Positions 22,625-33,882 are shown, counted from the stretch's first letter. The stretch is 64,000 nucleotides of DNA from Mauremys mutica (GCF_020497125.1 NC_059094.1:6179733-6243732), one strand, 5' to 3'. A program made the numbers and translations. Notes: a model not told the origin generated them from the sequence alone.

Positions 22625-23985
22625 CAGAGATCAAACCGTTCAATCAAACTGAGGTGAAGCCAGTGAAAAAGGTAGATGATTGGAAAGGAAAGATTACTCC
22701 CAAAATAATCTGGGATGTGTGATTTCTGGCAGACTTCAATAGGGCCACACAGCGTATTGTATCTCCTCCCATAGGGACTAGCTGTAGGTCGATCTCTGGC
22801 ACAGCAGGGTACAGATTTGCTTGCACTTGCTGCTCCAAGGGCCATCGATGGAATTTCTAAGTCATAAGTGCACTCTGCAATTATGAACTTTTTTGGTTTG
22901 TTAATTCATGCAGAAAGAATATATAATACAAGTATGCATGTCAGCAAGCAAATGGTATTAAAGCAATAGGATTGACAAGAATAATCATGGCAATTTAAGG
23001 AAATATAGAGAATGCCTCCATGACAGAGAAAATAATAATAATTGAAAAACTTAGCAAAATAATATAATTCATAGAGTGGGAACAAAGGAGAATAAGTGGG
23101 ATCTATAGCCCAATGGTTATAGTACAATCTGACAATATCGAATCTAAGAATGGAACTCCACACATTAAATAATAAGCATGACTGACTGTTTAAATGGTAT
23201 ACAATACATTCTACAGGTACACATAGAATAGGTAATATAAATAACCAAAGGCTGAGCTAGTTGTTTGGCCAATAAAGAAAAAAGGAATTTGCTTTCTAAA
23301 TTTGCAAAAATATATTTATAAAATTGTGTTCAGAACAATTTACAGGATCCAAATGCTATCTAAACATTAGGTACTTCAAATATGTAAACAACAAAATCTC
23401 TGTATATTAACATTTTGTATCAGTATCTTGGATTTAAATATCTTTGGTTCCTTAGCTGGTAGAAAGCACTACTCTTTGAGATAGCTAGAATCACCGTCAA
23501 GACCGCATGTGGAAAGACAGATGAATGAAATAAAGTTTAAAAGAATTCAGAGTCTTGCTTGCCACCCATGTTATCCATGCAGAGATCACCCTGAACTGAC
23601 TAGACCTTTTCTATCTGTTTTAATAAGAGCTATGCTGGCCTAAATACAACTCCCACATTTTTATTTGTCTTTCTTATGGAGACCCCATTTAGGCAAAAGA
23701 AGTATTCTAGAACAACTGAGCAGAATCTTGTACAAGAAATCCTTCATAATTAGCAAAATTTGATAAGGTAAGGATAAAATATAGATGCTGGAAGACCAGT
23801 CGCTGAAGAGAGGAACTAGAATTCAAGTGATGTTAGTGCCATCAACAGGATTCCAGATCAAGACACTGTCCTATTAGAAACAAAGGACCGAGTTCTTTTC
23901 TTTTATACCTGCAGAAACCTGATCATCTGGGTCAGTGATGAGTCAGAGAGCACGCTGAGGGATCACAGCACTTTGACAAATAGGA
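22625..23985. other. No gene seen; AT-rich
   Basis: Strongly AT-rich DNA, particularly 22880-23420. No exon or transposon signature was recognised. Confidence 0.35.
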
Positions 23986-23989
23986 GATA

Positions 23990-24170
23990 CATGCATGCAG
24001 TGTAAGGGAATCTTGACTACGTCTTCAAAATGTTTCCCCCTTTCAATCAGCATCACTTCGGTCTTGCCCAGGTTGAGCTTGAGCCAGATGCTCTTCATCC
24101 AGAAGGTGATTTCCTATGAACCTCCAAACTGGTCTCATGTAGATGCTGAAGAGAAGGCACTGAAGAGAAA
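23990..24170 (-). mobile_element. L2-like LINE remnant, downstream piece
   Basis: The minus strand encodes a segment like LLFSIYMRPVWRF (about 24120-24160) and then WMKSIWLKLNLGKTEVMLIE (about 24045-24100), both L2/CR1-clade reverse-transcriptase landmarks. The catalytic Y/FADD box that should lie between them is deleted. It pairs with the upstream piece at 26440-26620 on the other side of the CR1 insertion. Confidence 0.65.
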
Positions 24171-24221
24171 AGGGTAGCAACTATTTACCACCATTCACTG
24201 AAGTCCGCTGGAAAAGAGGGT

Positions 24222-24977
24222 TTGGACCCATTGTTCTCAGCGAGTTATCTTAAGTGCCTATACACAAATGCAAGAAGCCTGGGAAACAAGCAGGGAGAAC
24301 TGGAAGTCCTGGCACAATCAAGGAACTATGATGTGATTGGAATAACAGAGACTTGGTGGGATAACTCACATGACTTGAGTACTGTCACTGAAGGATATAA
24401 ACTGTTCAGGAAGGACAGGCAGGGCAGAAAAGGTGGGGGAGTTGCATTGTATGTAAGACAGCAGTATGACTGTTCAGAGCTCCAGTATGAAACCGCAGAA
24501 GAACCTGAGAGTCTCTGGATTAAGTTTGGAAGTGTGAGCAACAAGGGTGATGCCGTGGTGCAAGTCTGCTATAGACCACCAGACCAGGTGGATGAGGCTT
24601 TCTTCTAGCAACTAACAGAAGTTACTAGATCACAGGCCCTGGTTCTCATGGGAGACTTCAACCACCCTGATATCTGCTGGGAGAGCAATACAGCAGTGCA
24701 CAGGCAATCCAGGAAGTTTTTGGAAAGTGTAGGTAGAGTGACCAGATGTCCCGATTTTTGGGTCTTTTTCTTATATAGGCTCCTATTACCCCCCACCCCC
24801 GTCCCGATTTTTCACATTTGCTGTCTAGTCACCCTAAGTGTAGGGGACAATTTCCTGGTGCAAGTGCTGGAGGAACCAACTAGGGGCAGAGCTCTTCTTG
24901 ACCTGCTGCTCACAAACAGGGAAGAATTAGTAGGGGAAGCAAAAGTGGATGGGAATCTGGGAAAAAGGCTAATGTAG
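24222..24977 (+). pseudogene. CR1 ORF2 endonuclease part, interrupted by a stop and a MITE
   Basis: This encodes an AP-like endonuclease that in intact CR1 nicks target DNA. Landmarks are YTNARSLGNK, the catalytic ITETWWD, GGGVALYV, and [12 protein letters not shown] with the GDFN box at about 24651. An in-frame TAG at 24606-24608 separates the first part from the second; both are in the same frame. At 24734 a 103-bp MITE plus 8-bp TSD (111 bp, 37 codons) interrupts the coding sequence, yet the frame stays open and resumes with [20 protein letters not shown]. It then runs into the deletion junction and ends at 24977. Confidence 0.85.
24734..24836. mobile_element. hAT-type MITE (TAGGGTGACCAG family), copy 2, with perfect 8-bp TSD
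   Basis: The element starts TAGAGTGACCAGATGTCC and ends CTGTCTAGTCACCCTA. AGTGTAGG occurs on both sides (24726-24733 and 24837-24844). It is inserted in the CR1 endonuclease sequence, so it post-dates the CR1. It is similar to the copy at 14303-14426. Confidence 0.95.
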
Positions 24978-26288
24978 TGTCCATCTTTAAAAAAAGGAAG
25001 AAGGAGGATCCAGGGAACTACAGGCCAGTCAGCCTTGCCTCAGTCCCTGGAAAAATCATGGAGCAGGTCCTAAAGGAATCAATTCTGAAGCTCTTAGAGG
25101 AGAGGAAAGTGATCAGGAACAGTCAGTATGGATTCACCAAGAGCAAGTCATGCCTGACTAACCTAATTGCCTTCTATGATGAGATAACTGGCTCTGGGGA
25201 TGAGGGGAAAGCAGTGGACGTGTTATTCCTTGACTTTAGCAAAGCTTTTGATATGGTCTCCCACAGTATTTTTGCCAGCAAGTTAAAGAAGTATAGGCTG
25301 GATGAATGGACTATAAGGTGGAGAGGAAGCTGGCTAGATCATCGGGTTCAACGGGTAGTGATCAATGGCTCCATGTCTAGTTGGCAGCCGGTTTCAAGCG
25401 GAGTGCCCCAAGGGTCGGTCCTGGGGCCGGTTTTGTTCAATATCTTCATTAATGAGGATGGCGTGGATTGCACTCTCAGCAAGTTTGCAGGTGACACTAA
25501 ACTGGGAGGAGTGGTAGATACGCTGGAGGGTAGGGATAGGATACAGAGGGACCTAGAAAAATTAGAGGATTGGGCCAGAAGAAATCTGATGAGGTTCAAC
25601 AAGGACAAGTGCAGAGTCCTGCACTTAGGATGGAAGAATCCCATTCACTGTTACAGACTAGTGACCGAATGGCTAGGCAGCAGTTCTGCAGAAAATGACT
25701 TGGGGGTTACAGTGGATGAGAAGCTGGATATGCGTCGACAGAGTGCACTTGTTGCCAAGAAGGCTAATGGCATTTTGGGCTGTATAAGTAGGGGCATTGC
25801 CAGCAGATCAAGGGACGTGATCATTCCCCTCTATTCAACATTGGTGAGGCCTCATCTGGAGTACTGTGTCCAGTTTTGGGCCCCACACTACAGGAAGGAT
25901 GTGGAGAAATTGGATAGAGTTCAGCAGAGGGCAGCAAAAAATATTGGGGGGCTGGAGCACATGACTTATGAGGAGAGGCTGAGGGAACTGGGATTGTTTA
26001 GTCTGCAGAAGAGAAGAATGAGGGGGTATTGGATAACTGCTTTCGACTACCTGAAAGGGGGTTCCAAAGAGGATGGATCTAGACTGTTCTCAGTGGTAGC
26101 AGATGACAGAACAAAGAGTAATGGTCTCAAGTTGCAGTGGGTGGAGGTTTAGGTTGGGTATTAGGAAAAACTTTTTCACTAGGAGGGTGGTGAAGCACTG
26201 GAATGGGTTCCCTAGGGAGGTGGTGGAATCTCCTTCTTTAGAGGTTTTTAAGGTCAGGCTTGACAAAGCCCTGGCTGGGATGATTTAG
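24977..26288 (+). pseudogene. CR1 ORF2 reverse-transcriptase part, catalytic Asp lost and frameshifted
   Basis: The frame from 24977 to 26152 encodes the fingers (DPGNYRPVSLASVPGKIMEQ), motif A FLDFSKAFDMVSH, motif B SSGVPQGSVLGPVLFNIFIN and then FAGDTKL, where the family has FADD: codon 25490-25492 is GGT instead of GAT. The thumb and C-terminus follow ([20 protein letters not shown]). The last part continues in another frame (26103-26288, [20 protein letters not shown]), so there is a frameshift near 26140. In a live element this enzyme copies CR1 RNA at the nicked target; this copy would not. Confidence 0.9.
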
Positions 26289-26439
26289 TTGGGGATTGGT
26301 CCTGCTTTGAGCAGGGGGTGGAACTAGATGACCTTCTGAGGTCCCTTCCAACCCTGATGTTCTATGATTCTATGACTGAGCTTCTATATCAAATTCCTCA
26401 CTGCAGCACCTGGAGGTGGTATAGAGGGGCATGCAGAGT

Positions 26440-26620
26440 CTGATTCTATGATTCTCCTGCACTGTCGACTTCAGCCATGTCACATAGGTAGTTTAGCAGT
26501 ACCTTGTGATCTACTGTGTCAAAAGTACCAGCGAGCTCTAGTGGCATGAGCATGAAGAGGTTGCCTGTATTTATAACCACGAGGGGGTTAGCTTTTAGTG
26601 CTATGGGGGGCTCTCTTCAT
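26440..26620 (-). mobile_element. L2-like LINE remnant, upstream piece
   Basis: The minus strand reads GNLFMLMPLELAGTFDTVDHKV-like sequence, with FDTVDH at 26506-26523, then LLNYL. This is motif A of L2-clade reverse transcriptases. The piece at 23990-24170 carries later parts of the same domain, so the CR1 lies within one old L2-like copy. Confidence 0.6.
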
Positions 26621-26624
26621 GTTC

Positions 26625-28535
26625 TTCCCTGGTCTGACAATCCACTGTGGGGCATCCATCATTTTGGCAGATGTAACATGCTGTTGGAGTTTCATTGTTG
26701 GCACTTCCTCTATGATTCTCCTTCAGCATCAGAGAAGGTTAAAGGCACTCAGCACCTTGGAACAGGCATATGCATATGCGTTATGACATAGTCTTTAATC
26801 ACACAATCATGTACTATTTTTTCTCCAGCACCCACACTCCATTTCAGTGCACAAGATGGAGCCACAAGAGGGGCAGAATTAAGGTGGCATGGGCATCTGT
26901 AAATCTAGCGGTTCCTGATTTTGAGTCCTTGAGTTTGTAATGTACATAATGTTATTTTAACATGGTTTTCTTTGTATGTAATATTACATGTGCACTCTCT
27001 CTCCCTCTCACTCCTACCTGATCACGCTGGTAACTGAATATAATATTCAGCATATAAAAACAAGTACTCAGTACTTTTAACAGAGAACGTACTGTACTGC
27101 CTGCAAACAACTGTCCCAGTTCCAGAATGCAGGAAAATGGGATCCTGAGGGAGGGAGGGAATTGATGCTGAGTGGCAGTTCATTTCTACTTTCTCTCAAA
27201 AATATTACATTTTCCTGCTGTGTTTCCATGGAACAAATCTACAGCATATTGAAAGAAATGCCTTTAAAAGGAAAGGGCTAGCTTAACTCTGAGTAATCGT
27301 TTCATTATTAGACCCTGAACAGGAATGTCTTTGCTTTTTGTTTTACAGGTTTGCAACTTCTCAGGAAATTCTAAAAAAAACCAACCTAGAATTAAAAAAA
27401 AATTCTAATTTCTGAGCCAGTTCTTCAGTGATTAAAAGAGAATTTACTCAATTCCTTTAGTATCCAGAGAGTTGAGGGTATTCCCAGAATACAAACAGAT
27501 CCTCACTGCAAAGTCAAGGCATGGAATTATGAATTACACAACCAGGCAACGGTGTCCTAGTAAAATCATGCCGTATCATGCAGCCCGAGATACCTCAGCT
27601 AACACTGTTACACATACATCCTTGGCTCTTTATGCAAAATCCATAGGATTAACAGGAGCTTGTTGTGACACGCTGCTTTCACCACCCCCCACCCCTACCC
27701 TCCAAAAAGCAACACAAATGCAAGATATTTATTGCATTTGTTTTTTAAAATGACGTACTTTGATCTCCACCCAGATAACATGCCAGCAATTGGGGCTAGC
27801 CTAAGGGCACAGCGGCAGCCTGTTGTTCTGTATCACAGTCTGGAAAGCCAGGCTGGGCATTCCTCCTTCTGCAGAGGTTGAAGGGGAGTGTAAGACAACC
27901 CTCCTGGAGTTAATGTGAGATACAATCCTCCAACACCCCTACTCGGACTCCAGCAAACACAGCTTTCCCAAGCTAGCCAATCAAGCTTTAGCACAGATTA
28001 ACGCTCACCACTGCTTGTATTCTGTGCCCGCACATACACTCCTAACCCACCAAATGAAAACATTCCTCATGCCATGCAAACATATTCTGAGAAACTTGAG
28101 AGTGTATTAAAATGCAGAGAAGATGAGCTACGTGCCTGCCCTTCATTACCCAGTACCAGACTTATATCCGGACCACAATCCAGAGACAGAAGAGTGGGGT
28201 GTAAATAACAATGACCCCTACAAAACCGACGAATCTAAGAATGGTCTTGTTAACTGTGTTGCCAACTCTCACCCAGTAATGTGACTTTGGCCCCTGCTGA
28301 AGGCAGTTTCCAATGATGTGAAAATCTAAAGCCATCGCTTGATGTTGGGGAAATAAAACCAGAGAGAGAAGGAGACAATCCCCCAATGTAGCCAAACTAC
28401 AAGTCTAGAAACTAAGTTAGTCCCAGTTCTTTAACTGACACCTGTTAATATTCTGTGCCATTCACAACCCGTGTTATAGACCAAAGCCAGAGGGGAGGTA
28501 CCTGTCAGTCACCAATTTCACAGGGCTCCCGGACT
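26625..28535. other. No gene seen
   Basis: AT-rich unique DNA. A splice-acceptor-like tract TTTTTGTTTTACAG ends at about 27348, but no matching donor or coding frame was identified. Confidence 0.35.
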
Positions 28536-28539
28536 GGGG

Positions 28540-29041
28540 GGAATTAAAGGCCCTTTAGAAATCTAGCAACTGGATAGTGGAAAAATATTGTGTGACCCTG
28601 AATTAGGGGCTGGGGAGCTGCTATCATTGTAAGGGTGCAGTTGACAGAGCTGAAAGATAGACCTGGATTTTTTAGGGATAGCAGGTAGCCCAGAATAACA
28701 GGAATTGGAGTTTCTACCGGAGTTGTATTGTACACTTAAATAGAGAATCTCTTACACTTGGCTGCATAGGTCATCCTGATAGAATCCTTTCTGTTGTGTA
28801 CTAATATCTTCTGGATTGCAGTAGAGCAGCGTTTTTACATGGTAATTAACCAGCTAGCATCCATGCTGTCAAGTGCTATGACATCAGGTCCAGGAGAAGG
28901 ATCTGCCCTGCTGGGATATTATGTCAGGTACGATAGGTAATGTGACTGGAGGATGAATTGATAGGATCATTAGGTCAGAATACAAGAACTGTCTGGGCCA
29001 AGCTGGTACTAGCATGATCATTACAGCGAGTCCTTCTCTGA
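28540..29041 (-). mobile_element. DIRS-like retrotransposon, downstream piece (tyrosine-recombinase side)
   Basis: Minus-strand reading continues from the piece at 33883 after the Harbinger element: VMIMLVPAWPRQFLYSDLMI, a post-RNase H segment of DIRS/Ngaro polyproteins, and then (28544-28735) ETPIPVILGYLLSLKNPGLS and IQGHTIFFHYPVARFLKGL, the N-terminal part of the tyrosine recombinase. The catalytic R-H-R-Y part is not seen. The piece is degraded by stops and frameshifts. The left limit is where recognisable coding stops. Confidence 0.75.
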
Positions 29042-29431
29042 GGCCTGGTCTACACTAGGACTTTAATTCGAATTTAGCAGCGTTAATTCGAACTAACCGC
29101 TCAACCGTCCACACCAGGAAGCCATTTAATTCGAACTAGAGGGCTCTTTAGTTCGAATTTGGTACTCCACCCCGACACGTGGAGTAACGCTAAATTCGAC
29201 ATGGCTAGCTCGAATTAGGCTAGGTGTGGATGCAAATCGAACTTAGTAGCTCCGGGAGCTATCCCACAGTGCACCACTCTGTTGACGCTCTGGACAGCAG
29301 TCCGAGCTTCGATGCTCTGAGCAGCCACACAGGAAATGACCCGGGAAAATTTGAATTCATTTTCCTGTCTGGGCACTTTGAATCTGACGTCCTGGCTGGA
29401 CATCGGGGCGAGCTCCGCAGCACCTGCAACG

Positions 29432-29943
29432 ATGCAGAGCTCTCCAGCAGAGGAGTTCATGTTCTCTGTGAATAGAAAGAGGGACCCAGCATAGACTGAC
29501 TGGGAACTCTTCGATCTGATCGGTGTGTGGGGCGAGGAGTCTGTGCTTTCGGAGCTGCGCTCCAAAACAGGGAATGCGAAGACCTACGAGAAGGTCTCCA
29601 AAGCCATGAGAGACAGAGGATACAGCCGGGATGCAACGCAGCGCCGCGTGAAAATCAAGGACCCCAGACAAGGCTACCAAAAAATCAAAGCGGCAAACGG
29701 ACGCTACGGAGCCTGCCACCACTGCCCCACCAGTGACCGTGGACTCTGACGATGGGACAGTGTCGACGGCCAGTTCCTCGGTGATGTTCGCGGACGGGGA
29801 AGATGAGGAAGGGTTTGTGGAGGACGAGGCAGGCGAGAGCGCTTACAACGCTGGTTTCCCCGACAGCCAGGATCTATTCATCACCGTCACGGAGATCCCC
29901 CAACAACCCTCCCCGGACCCTGAATCAGGGGAAGGAGCAGTCG
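29432..29943 (+). pseudogene. Harbinger Myb/SANT-like gene, exon 1
   Basis: From the ATG at 29432 the frame reads about 20 codons to a TAG at 29492-29494, at a place where related proteins have a tryptophan. It then continues as WELFDLIGVWGEESVLSELR and NAKTYEKVSKAMRDRGYSRD, the start of a Myb/SANT-like DNA-binding domain (Myb_DNA-bind_4 type). The domain breaks off near 29715, and the acidic tail (VDSDDGTVSTASSSVMFADG) is in another frame, so a deletion and frameshift lie near 29715-29730. The exon ends at 29943 with donor G|GTAAGTG. In live elements this protein binds DNA and brings the transposase to the nucleus. Confidence 0.85.
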
Positions 29944-31879
29944 GTAAGTGCTTTAACCATGTTAACTTTTATTCTTAATATAACAGGAATCTTAACTGTG
30001 TGAAAAGGAGGTCTCTCTAGATATGGGGATAGAACAGAAATCATCCTTGGAGATATCCACGAAGCTCTCCTTGCGTTAATCGAAAAGCATCAGCAGGAGG
30101 TTCCTGGGGAGAGCTGCCTTATTGGGTGCTCCGTGGTAGCACAGTTTTCCGCGCAAGGCTTTCATGAGGTACTCAGGGAGCACTGCCTCCCCGAGCACGG
30201 CTGCATCGGGCCCTGGTTCGTGCTAGCTTTCAGGCAGCATGCGCTCTCTATCTCCTTCAGTGACCCTCCTCAGGGTGATCTCGCTCGGAGACTCCTGCAT
30301 CTAATTAGGGTAATTACTGTAATTTTACGCCTGGTCCAAAGTATTTTTAAAAAATCTACGAACAGACGGCATAGCACAGACTCAGCACGCAGCTGCGTGA
30401 CGAGCGTAACGGAAAGCCAAAGAATATAATGGACGCTCATGGAGGGAGGGGGGAATGAGGACGCAAGGTATCCCACAGTTCCTGCTGTCTCCGAAAAGTA
30501 TTTGCATTCTTAGATGAGCTCCAAATGCTTCTAGGGTCAAACACAGTGTCTGCGGTGGGTCAGGGCATAGTTCGGCAATTTGCGCACACACCCCACCCAC
30601 CACCAGAAGTGAAAACAATCCTCTGTTGACTCTTTTACATGTCACCCTATCTTTACTGAATGCTGCAGATAGACGCGATGGTGCAGCACTCAACACCAAC
30701 ATCCTTGCTCCCCCCACGCTATGGATGGCTGATGGTACAAAAAGATGGAAATCCGTCCTCATCATCAGCCTATTGGCACATGGGGCAGTGCAAAAGGGCT
30801 GGTAACCATGCTGACTAGCATCAGTAAGGTCGATCAAGGGTGCCTGTCCCTAATTTTTGATGGCAGATGGTGCAATATGGCTGGTAACCGTCCTCATCAT
30901 TGCAACAGGGGGCTGAGCTCCATCAGCCCCCACCCTTCATTGTAAATAAAAGATTAAATTGCCCCTGGACTAGCAGAGGGATGATGGGCTCCTTCATCCA
31001 CACTCCTTAATGTCCTGCCTGGACTATCATTGCAGCTGGAGGCTTCCTTCCACTCATTTCTCACAAACAAGTCACTGTGTCTTATTCCTGCATTCTTTAT
31101 TACTTCATCACACAAGTGGGGGGACAATGGTATGGTAGCCCAGGAAGGCTGGGGGAAGAACGGAATGAACAGCTGGGGTTGTTGCAGGAGCACCCCCTGT
31201 GAATAGCATACAGCTCATAATTTATGCAGGATCGGACACAGAGCAGCTGTGCTCTCTGGTTCTATGATACAGTGGTTCTCTAGTACACTTGCCCATAATC
31301 TAGGCAGGACTGATTCTATTTTTAGATACCAAAAAGGAGGGATTGACTCAGGGAGTCATTCCCAATTTTTGCTTTTGCGCCCCTGGCTGCTCGGCCAGGG
31401 GCACTTATGACAGCACCAAATGGGGCAGTGCAAAAGGACAGGTAACCATGCCCATCTTATTACCATCTTATTACCAATTTATGGTATGGTAGATGGTACA
31501 ATATGGCTGGTAACCATCTCTGCTGTCATGCAAAAGCAAAAGCATGCTGCTGTGTAGCGCTGCTGGCCCGCCTCTGTCAGCGGCATCTAGTACACATACG
31601 GTGACATACACAAAAGGCAAAACAGTGTCCATGGTTGCCACGCTATGGCGTATGCCAGGGCAATTCTGGGAAAACGGGCTTGAAATGATTGTCTGCCGTT
31701 GCTTTCCCGGAGGAAGGAATGACTGGCGACATTTACCCAGAATCCACCGCGAAAATGATTTCTGCCCCAGCAGGCACAGAGGTCTCAACCCAGAATTCAC
31801 AGAGACAGCCTAGACTCAGTGAATTGTTCGCAAAAATGTATCTTTGCAAGGAACTCACTCCCTGTTTCCCATCTCACAG
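29944..31879 (+). other. Intron of the Harbinger Myb-like gene
   Basis: GTAAGTG at 29944 and the acceptor TTTCCCATCTCACAG ending at 31879 bound a 1936-bp intron, and the phases of both exons agree (phase 1). Inside, a word like 'atggctggtaaccatc' recurs near 30797, 30878, 31440 and 31505, an internal degenerate repeat of the element. Minus-strand open frames here look like shadows. Confidence 0.7.
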
Positions 31880-32253
31880 CTTCCTCTGTCTCCAGACCTG
31901 CCACAGCATCCCCCTCGCAGAGGCTGGCAAAGATTAGGCGGCGAAAGAAAAAGACAAGGGACAAGATGTTCGAGGAACGTATGGGCTGCTACCTAGCAGA
32001 GGCGGACCAGCAGAGCCAGTGGAGGGAGACCGTCTCTCTGTGCCAGCGCTCACACAGCGAACGGGAGGAGAGGTGGCGTGAGGAAGACAAGCAGGCGACT
32101 GAAACGCTGCTTGGACTAGTGAGGGAGCAAACGGACATGCTCAGGCGCCTTGTGGATGTTCTGCAGGACCGCAGGAGGACAGAGCCCCCCTGCAGTGTAT
32201 CTGCAACCGCACTCCCCTGCCACACAGTCCCATACCCCCCTCACCGAAAATAA
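31880..32253 (+). pseudogene. Harbinger Myb/SANT-like gene, exon 2
   Basis: The frame runs from the acceptor to a TAA at about 32251. It encodes a basic patch RLAKIRRRKKKTRDKMFEER, a charged coiled-coil-like stretch with SHSEREERWREEDKQATETL and LVREQTDMLRRLVDVLQDRR, then a proline-rich end. This arrangement is typical of the C-terminal half of Harbinger Myb-like proteins, where it may mediate self-association. This exon appears uninterrupted; the gene is dead because of exon 1. Confidence 0.8.
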
Positions 32254-33074
32254 TCAGGAGGAGGGGCGGCCGGGGACGTGAATACTGTCACTGCACCACA
32301 GCACAGTGCTCAAGTACCTAAAAGCTCTCATACCCTACATTTGCCGAAGTCCTTCACTTCCAGACTCACAGTAGTCCCAATCCCAGTCCCATCCCCTAAC
32401 TGTCTACTTAATTAATAAAAATGCTTTGCTGTTAATTACTGTTTCCGTTATGTTTTTTCAAAGAAGACTGTGTTTGAATGGGGGGCGTGGGGAAGGGGGT
32501 GGTTAATTGCATAGGACAGTCACCTTTCCCAGGGTACAGACACGGGGGCAGGATCAGCAGCGGGTCACACACACGGTGCAGTCAGTAGGCACCCTGGTCG
32601 GTTTTTGGAGGTGGTTTCCAGGATCTGTGTGGGCGGGGGAGATGTGACTTTGCAGCGGGGGAGGGCGGTTACAGATCTTATACAGCGGTCCTTGTCCTGG
32701 ACCGCAGAGTCACGCAGCTGAGGAATCTGTATCCGTCCTCCTCCACCACAAGGTCACATATCCGCCCGCACACAGAATTCCATAAAGAGGGATGGCAGGC
32801 TCCCTTGAAAGAAGCATTCCGGCACTGCGGACCGCTCTAGGAGCAGGAGCCTGTCATTCCTTGAGTTTAGAGGCGGTCTTTACATCACCGCACAGCCTGC
32901 GTCCCAGTTTCAACCCTTTCACGAAAAGTCATGAATAAAGAAACCTTTGTTAAGTAATAATGGGACATGTATTTTATTTTTACACGTGTGCTGGAAGTGG
33001 GGGTAACGGGGTGAATGGGGTATGTAACCGAAGAGGAGAGTCAACAGTAACTGGGTAAAGAAACAGGGGCAGGT

Positions 33075-33410
33075 TCAGCTTCTCTGTAAAGAAACTGAAC
33101 AGTCACAGGTCACGCTGCTCGCTGCTCGCTGGTATTTGAAGAGTTCCTTGTCGCTGTCCCAGGCGCCTGTATAGGGCTTCATGAGCAAGTGCATTAGCGG
33201 GCAGGCTGGGTCCCCGAGGATGACTATAGGCATCTGCACATCCACAACAGTTATTTCGTGGTCCGGGAAGAAACTACCTTCCTGAAGGCGTCTGAGCAGC
33301 CCACAGTTCCTGAAAACACACGCATCATGAACCTTGCCCGGCCACCCGACGTTGATGTTTATAAAACGTCCCCTATGGTCCCCCAGTGCTTGCAGCACCA
33401 TTGAAAAGTA
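33075..33410 (-). pseudogene. Harbinger transposase (HARBI1/DDE_Tnp_4) fragment
   Basis: The recognisable part reads YFSMVLQALGDHRGRF, then NVGWPGKVHDACVFRNCGLL with the HD of the second catalytic position, then VQMPIVILGDPACPLMHLLM and KPYTGAWDSDKELF. It lacks the N-terminus with the first aspartate and the C-terminus with the catalytic glutamate; residues after about 33135 do not match the family. In intact elements this nuclease excises the transposon. The open frame extends upstream to 33527 by chance. Its 3' end faces the Myb-like gene. Confidence 0.85.
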
Positions 33411-33882
33411 GCCCAATTTCTCAGCAGCTGACTGTGGAAGAGATGGACGATAAAGTGCGAGGAGGAGAAAACGGCGATGATCGCAGCGGGCTCCGTGCTT
33501 GCAGTGCTGTGGCGTCCGCGCTGTCACTGACCAGAAAAGTGCACGAACAGATTGCCCGCAGGCGCTTTCAAGGAGGGAGGGAGGGAGGTTGTGATTGACG
33601 GTTCAATGACGACACTTACCCAAAACCACCCTCGACACATTTCTCCCCTCAGCAGGCATTGGGGGCTCTACCCAGCATTCCAATGGGCAGCGGGGACTGC
33701 GGGAACTGTGGGATAGCTTCCCACAGTGCACCGCTTCCAAAGTCGACGCTGGCCCCGTGAATGTGGACTCAGAAATTCGAATTAGTGTATTTAGTATGGA
33801 TACACAAATTCGACTTCATAAGGTCGAATCCACAAATTCGAACTAAATTGATTCGAAATAGTCTTGTAGTGTAGACAAGGCC

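Larger units (their letters stand above)
24185..26377 (+). mobile_element. CR1 LINE (5'-truncated, internally deleted)
   Basis: Endonuclease and reverse-transcriptase parts of CR1 ORF2 run in order and end in the CR1 3' UTR with tandem ATTCTATG words (26362-26377). It begins near the endonuclease start (YTNARSLGNKQGEL). A hAT MITE lies at 24734-24836. A junction near 24961 jumps from late endonuclease to mid reverse transcriptase, removing several hundred codons. The 3' end is full length. It sits between two pieces of an L2-like remnant in the opposite orientation. Confidence 0.95.
29042..33882. mobile_element. PIF/Harbinger DNA transposon, full length (4841 bp), non-functional
   Basis: The termini are GGCCTGGTCTACACTA on the left and the inverse of GGCCTTGTCTACACTA on the right, each followed by AATTCGAA-rich subterminal sequence. 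TGA at 29039-29041 and 33883-33885 is the 3-bp TSD expected of the superfamily (usually TWA). Two converging genes are present: a two-exon Myb/SANT-like gene on plus and a transposase fragment on minus. It is inserted in a DIRS-like element, whose reading frame is continuous across one TSD copy. Both genes are broken. Confidence 0.95.

Noticed and set aside
24222..24977. CR1 endonuclease as a domesticated host gene
   Set aside because: It has an in-frame stop, a MITE insertion and a deletion, with no splice signals suggesting reuse.
27335..27370. Splice acceptor TTTTTGTTTTACAG
   Set aside because: No donor follows at a plausible distance with an open frame.
30382..30837. 151-codon minus frame inside the Harbinger intron
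   Set aside because: It does not match the transposase and overlaps intron sequence of the Myb-like gene; probably a chance frame.
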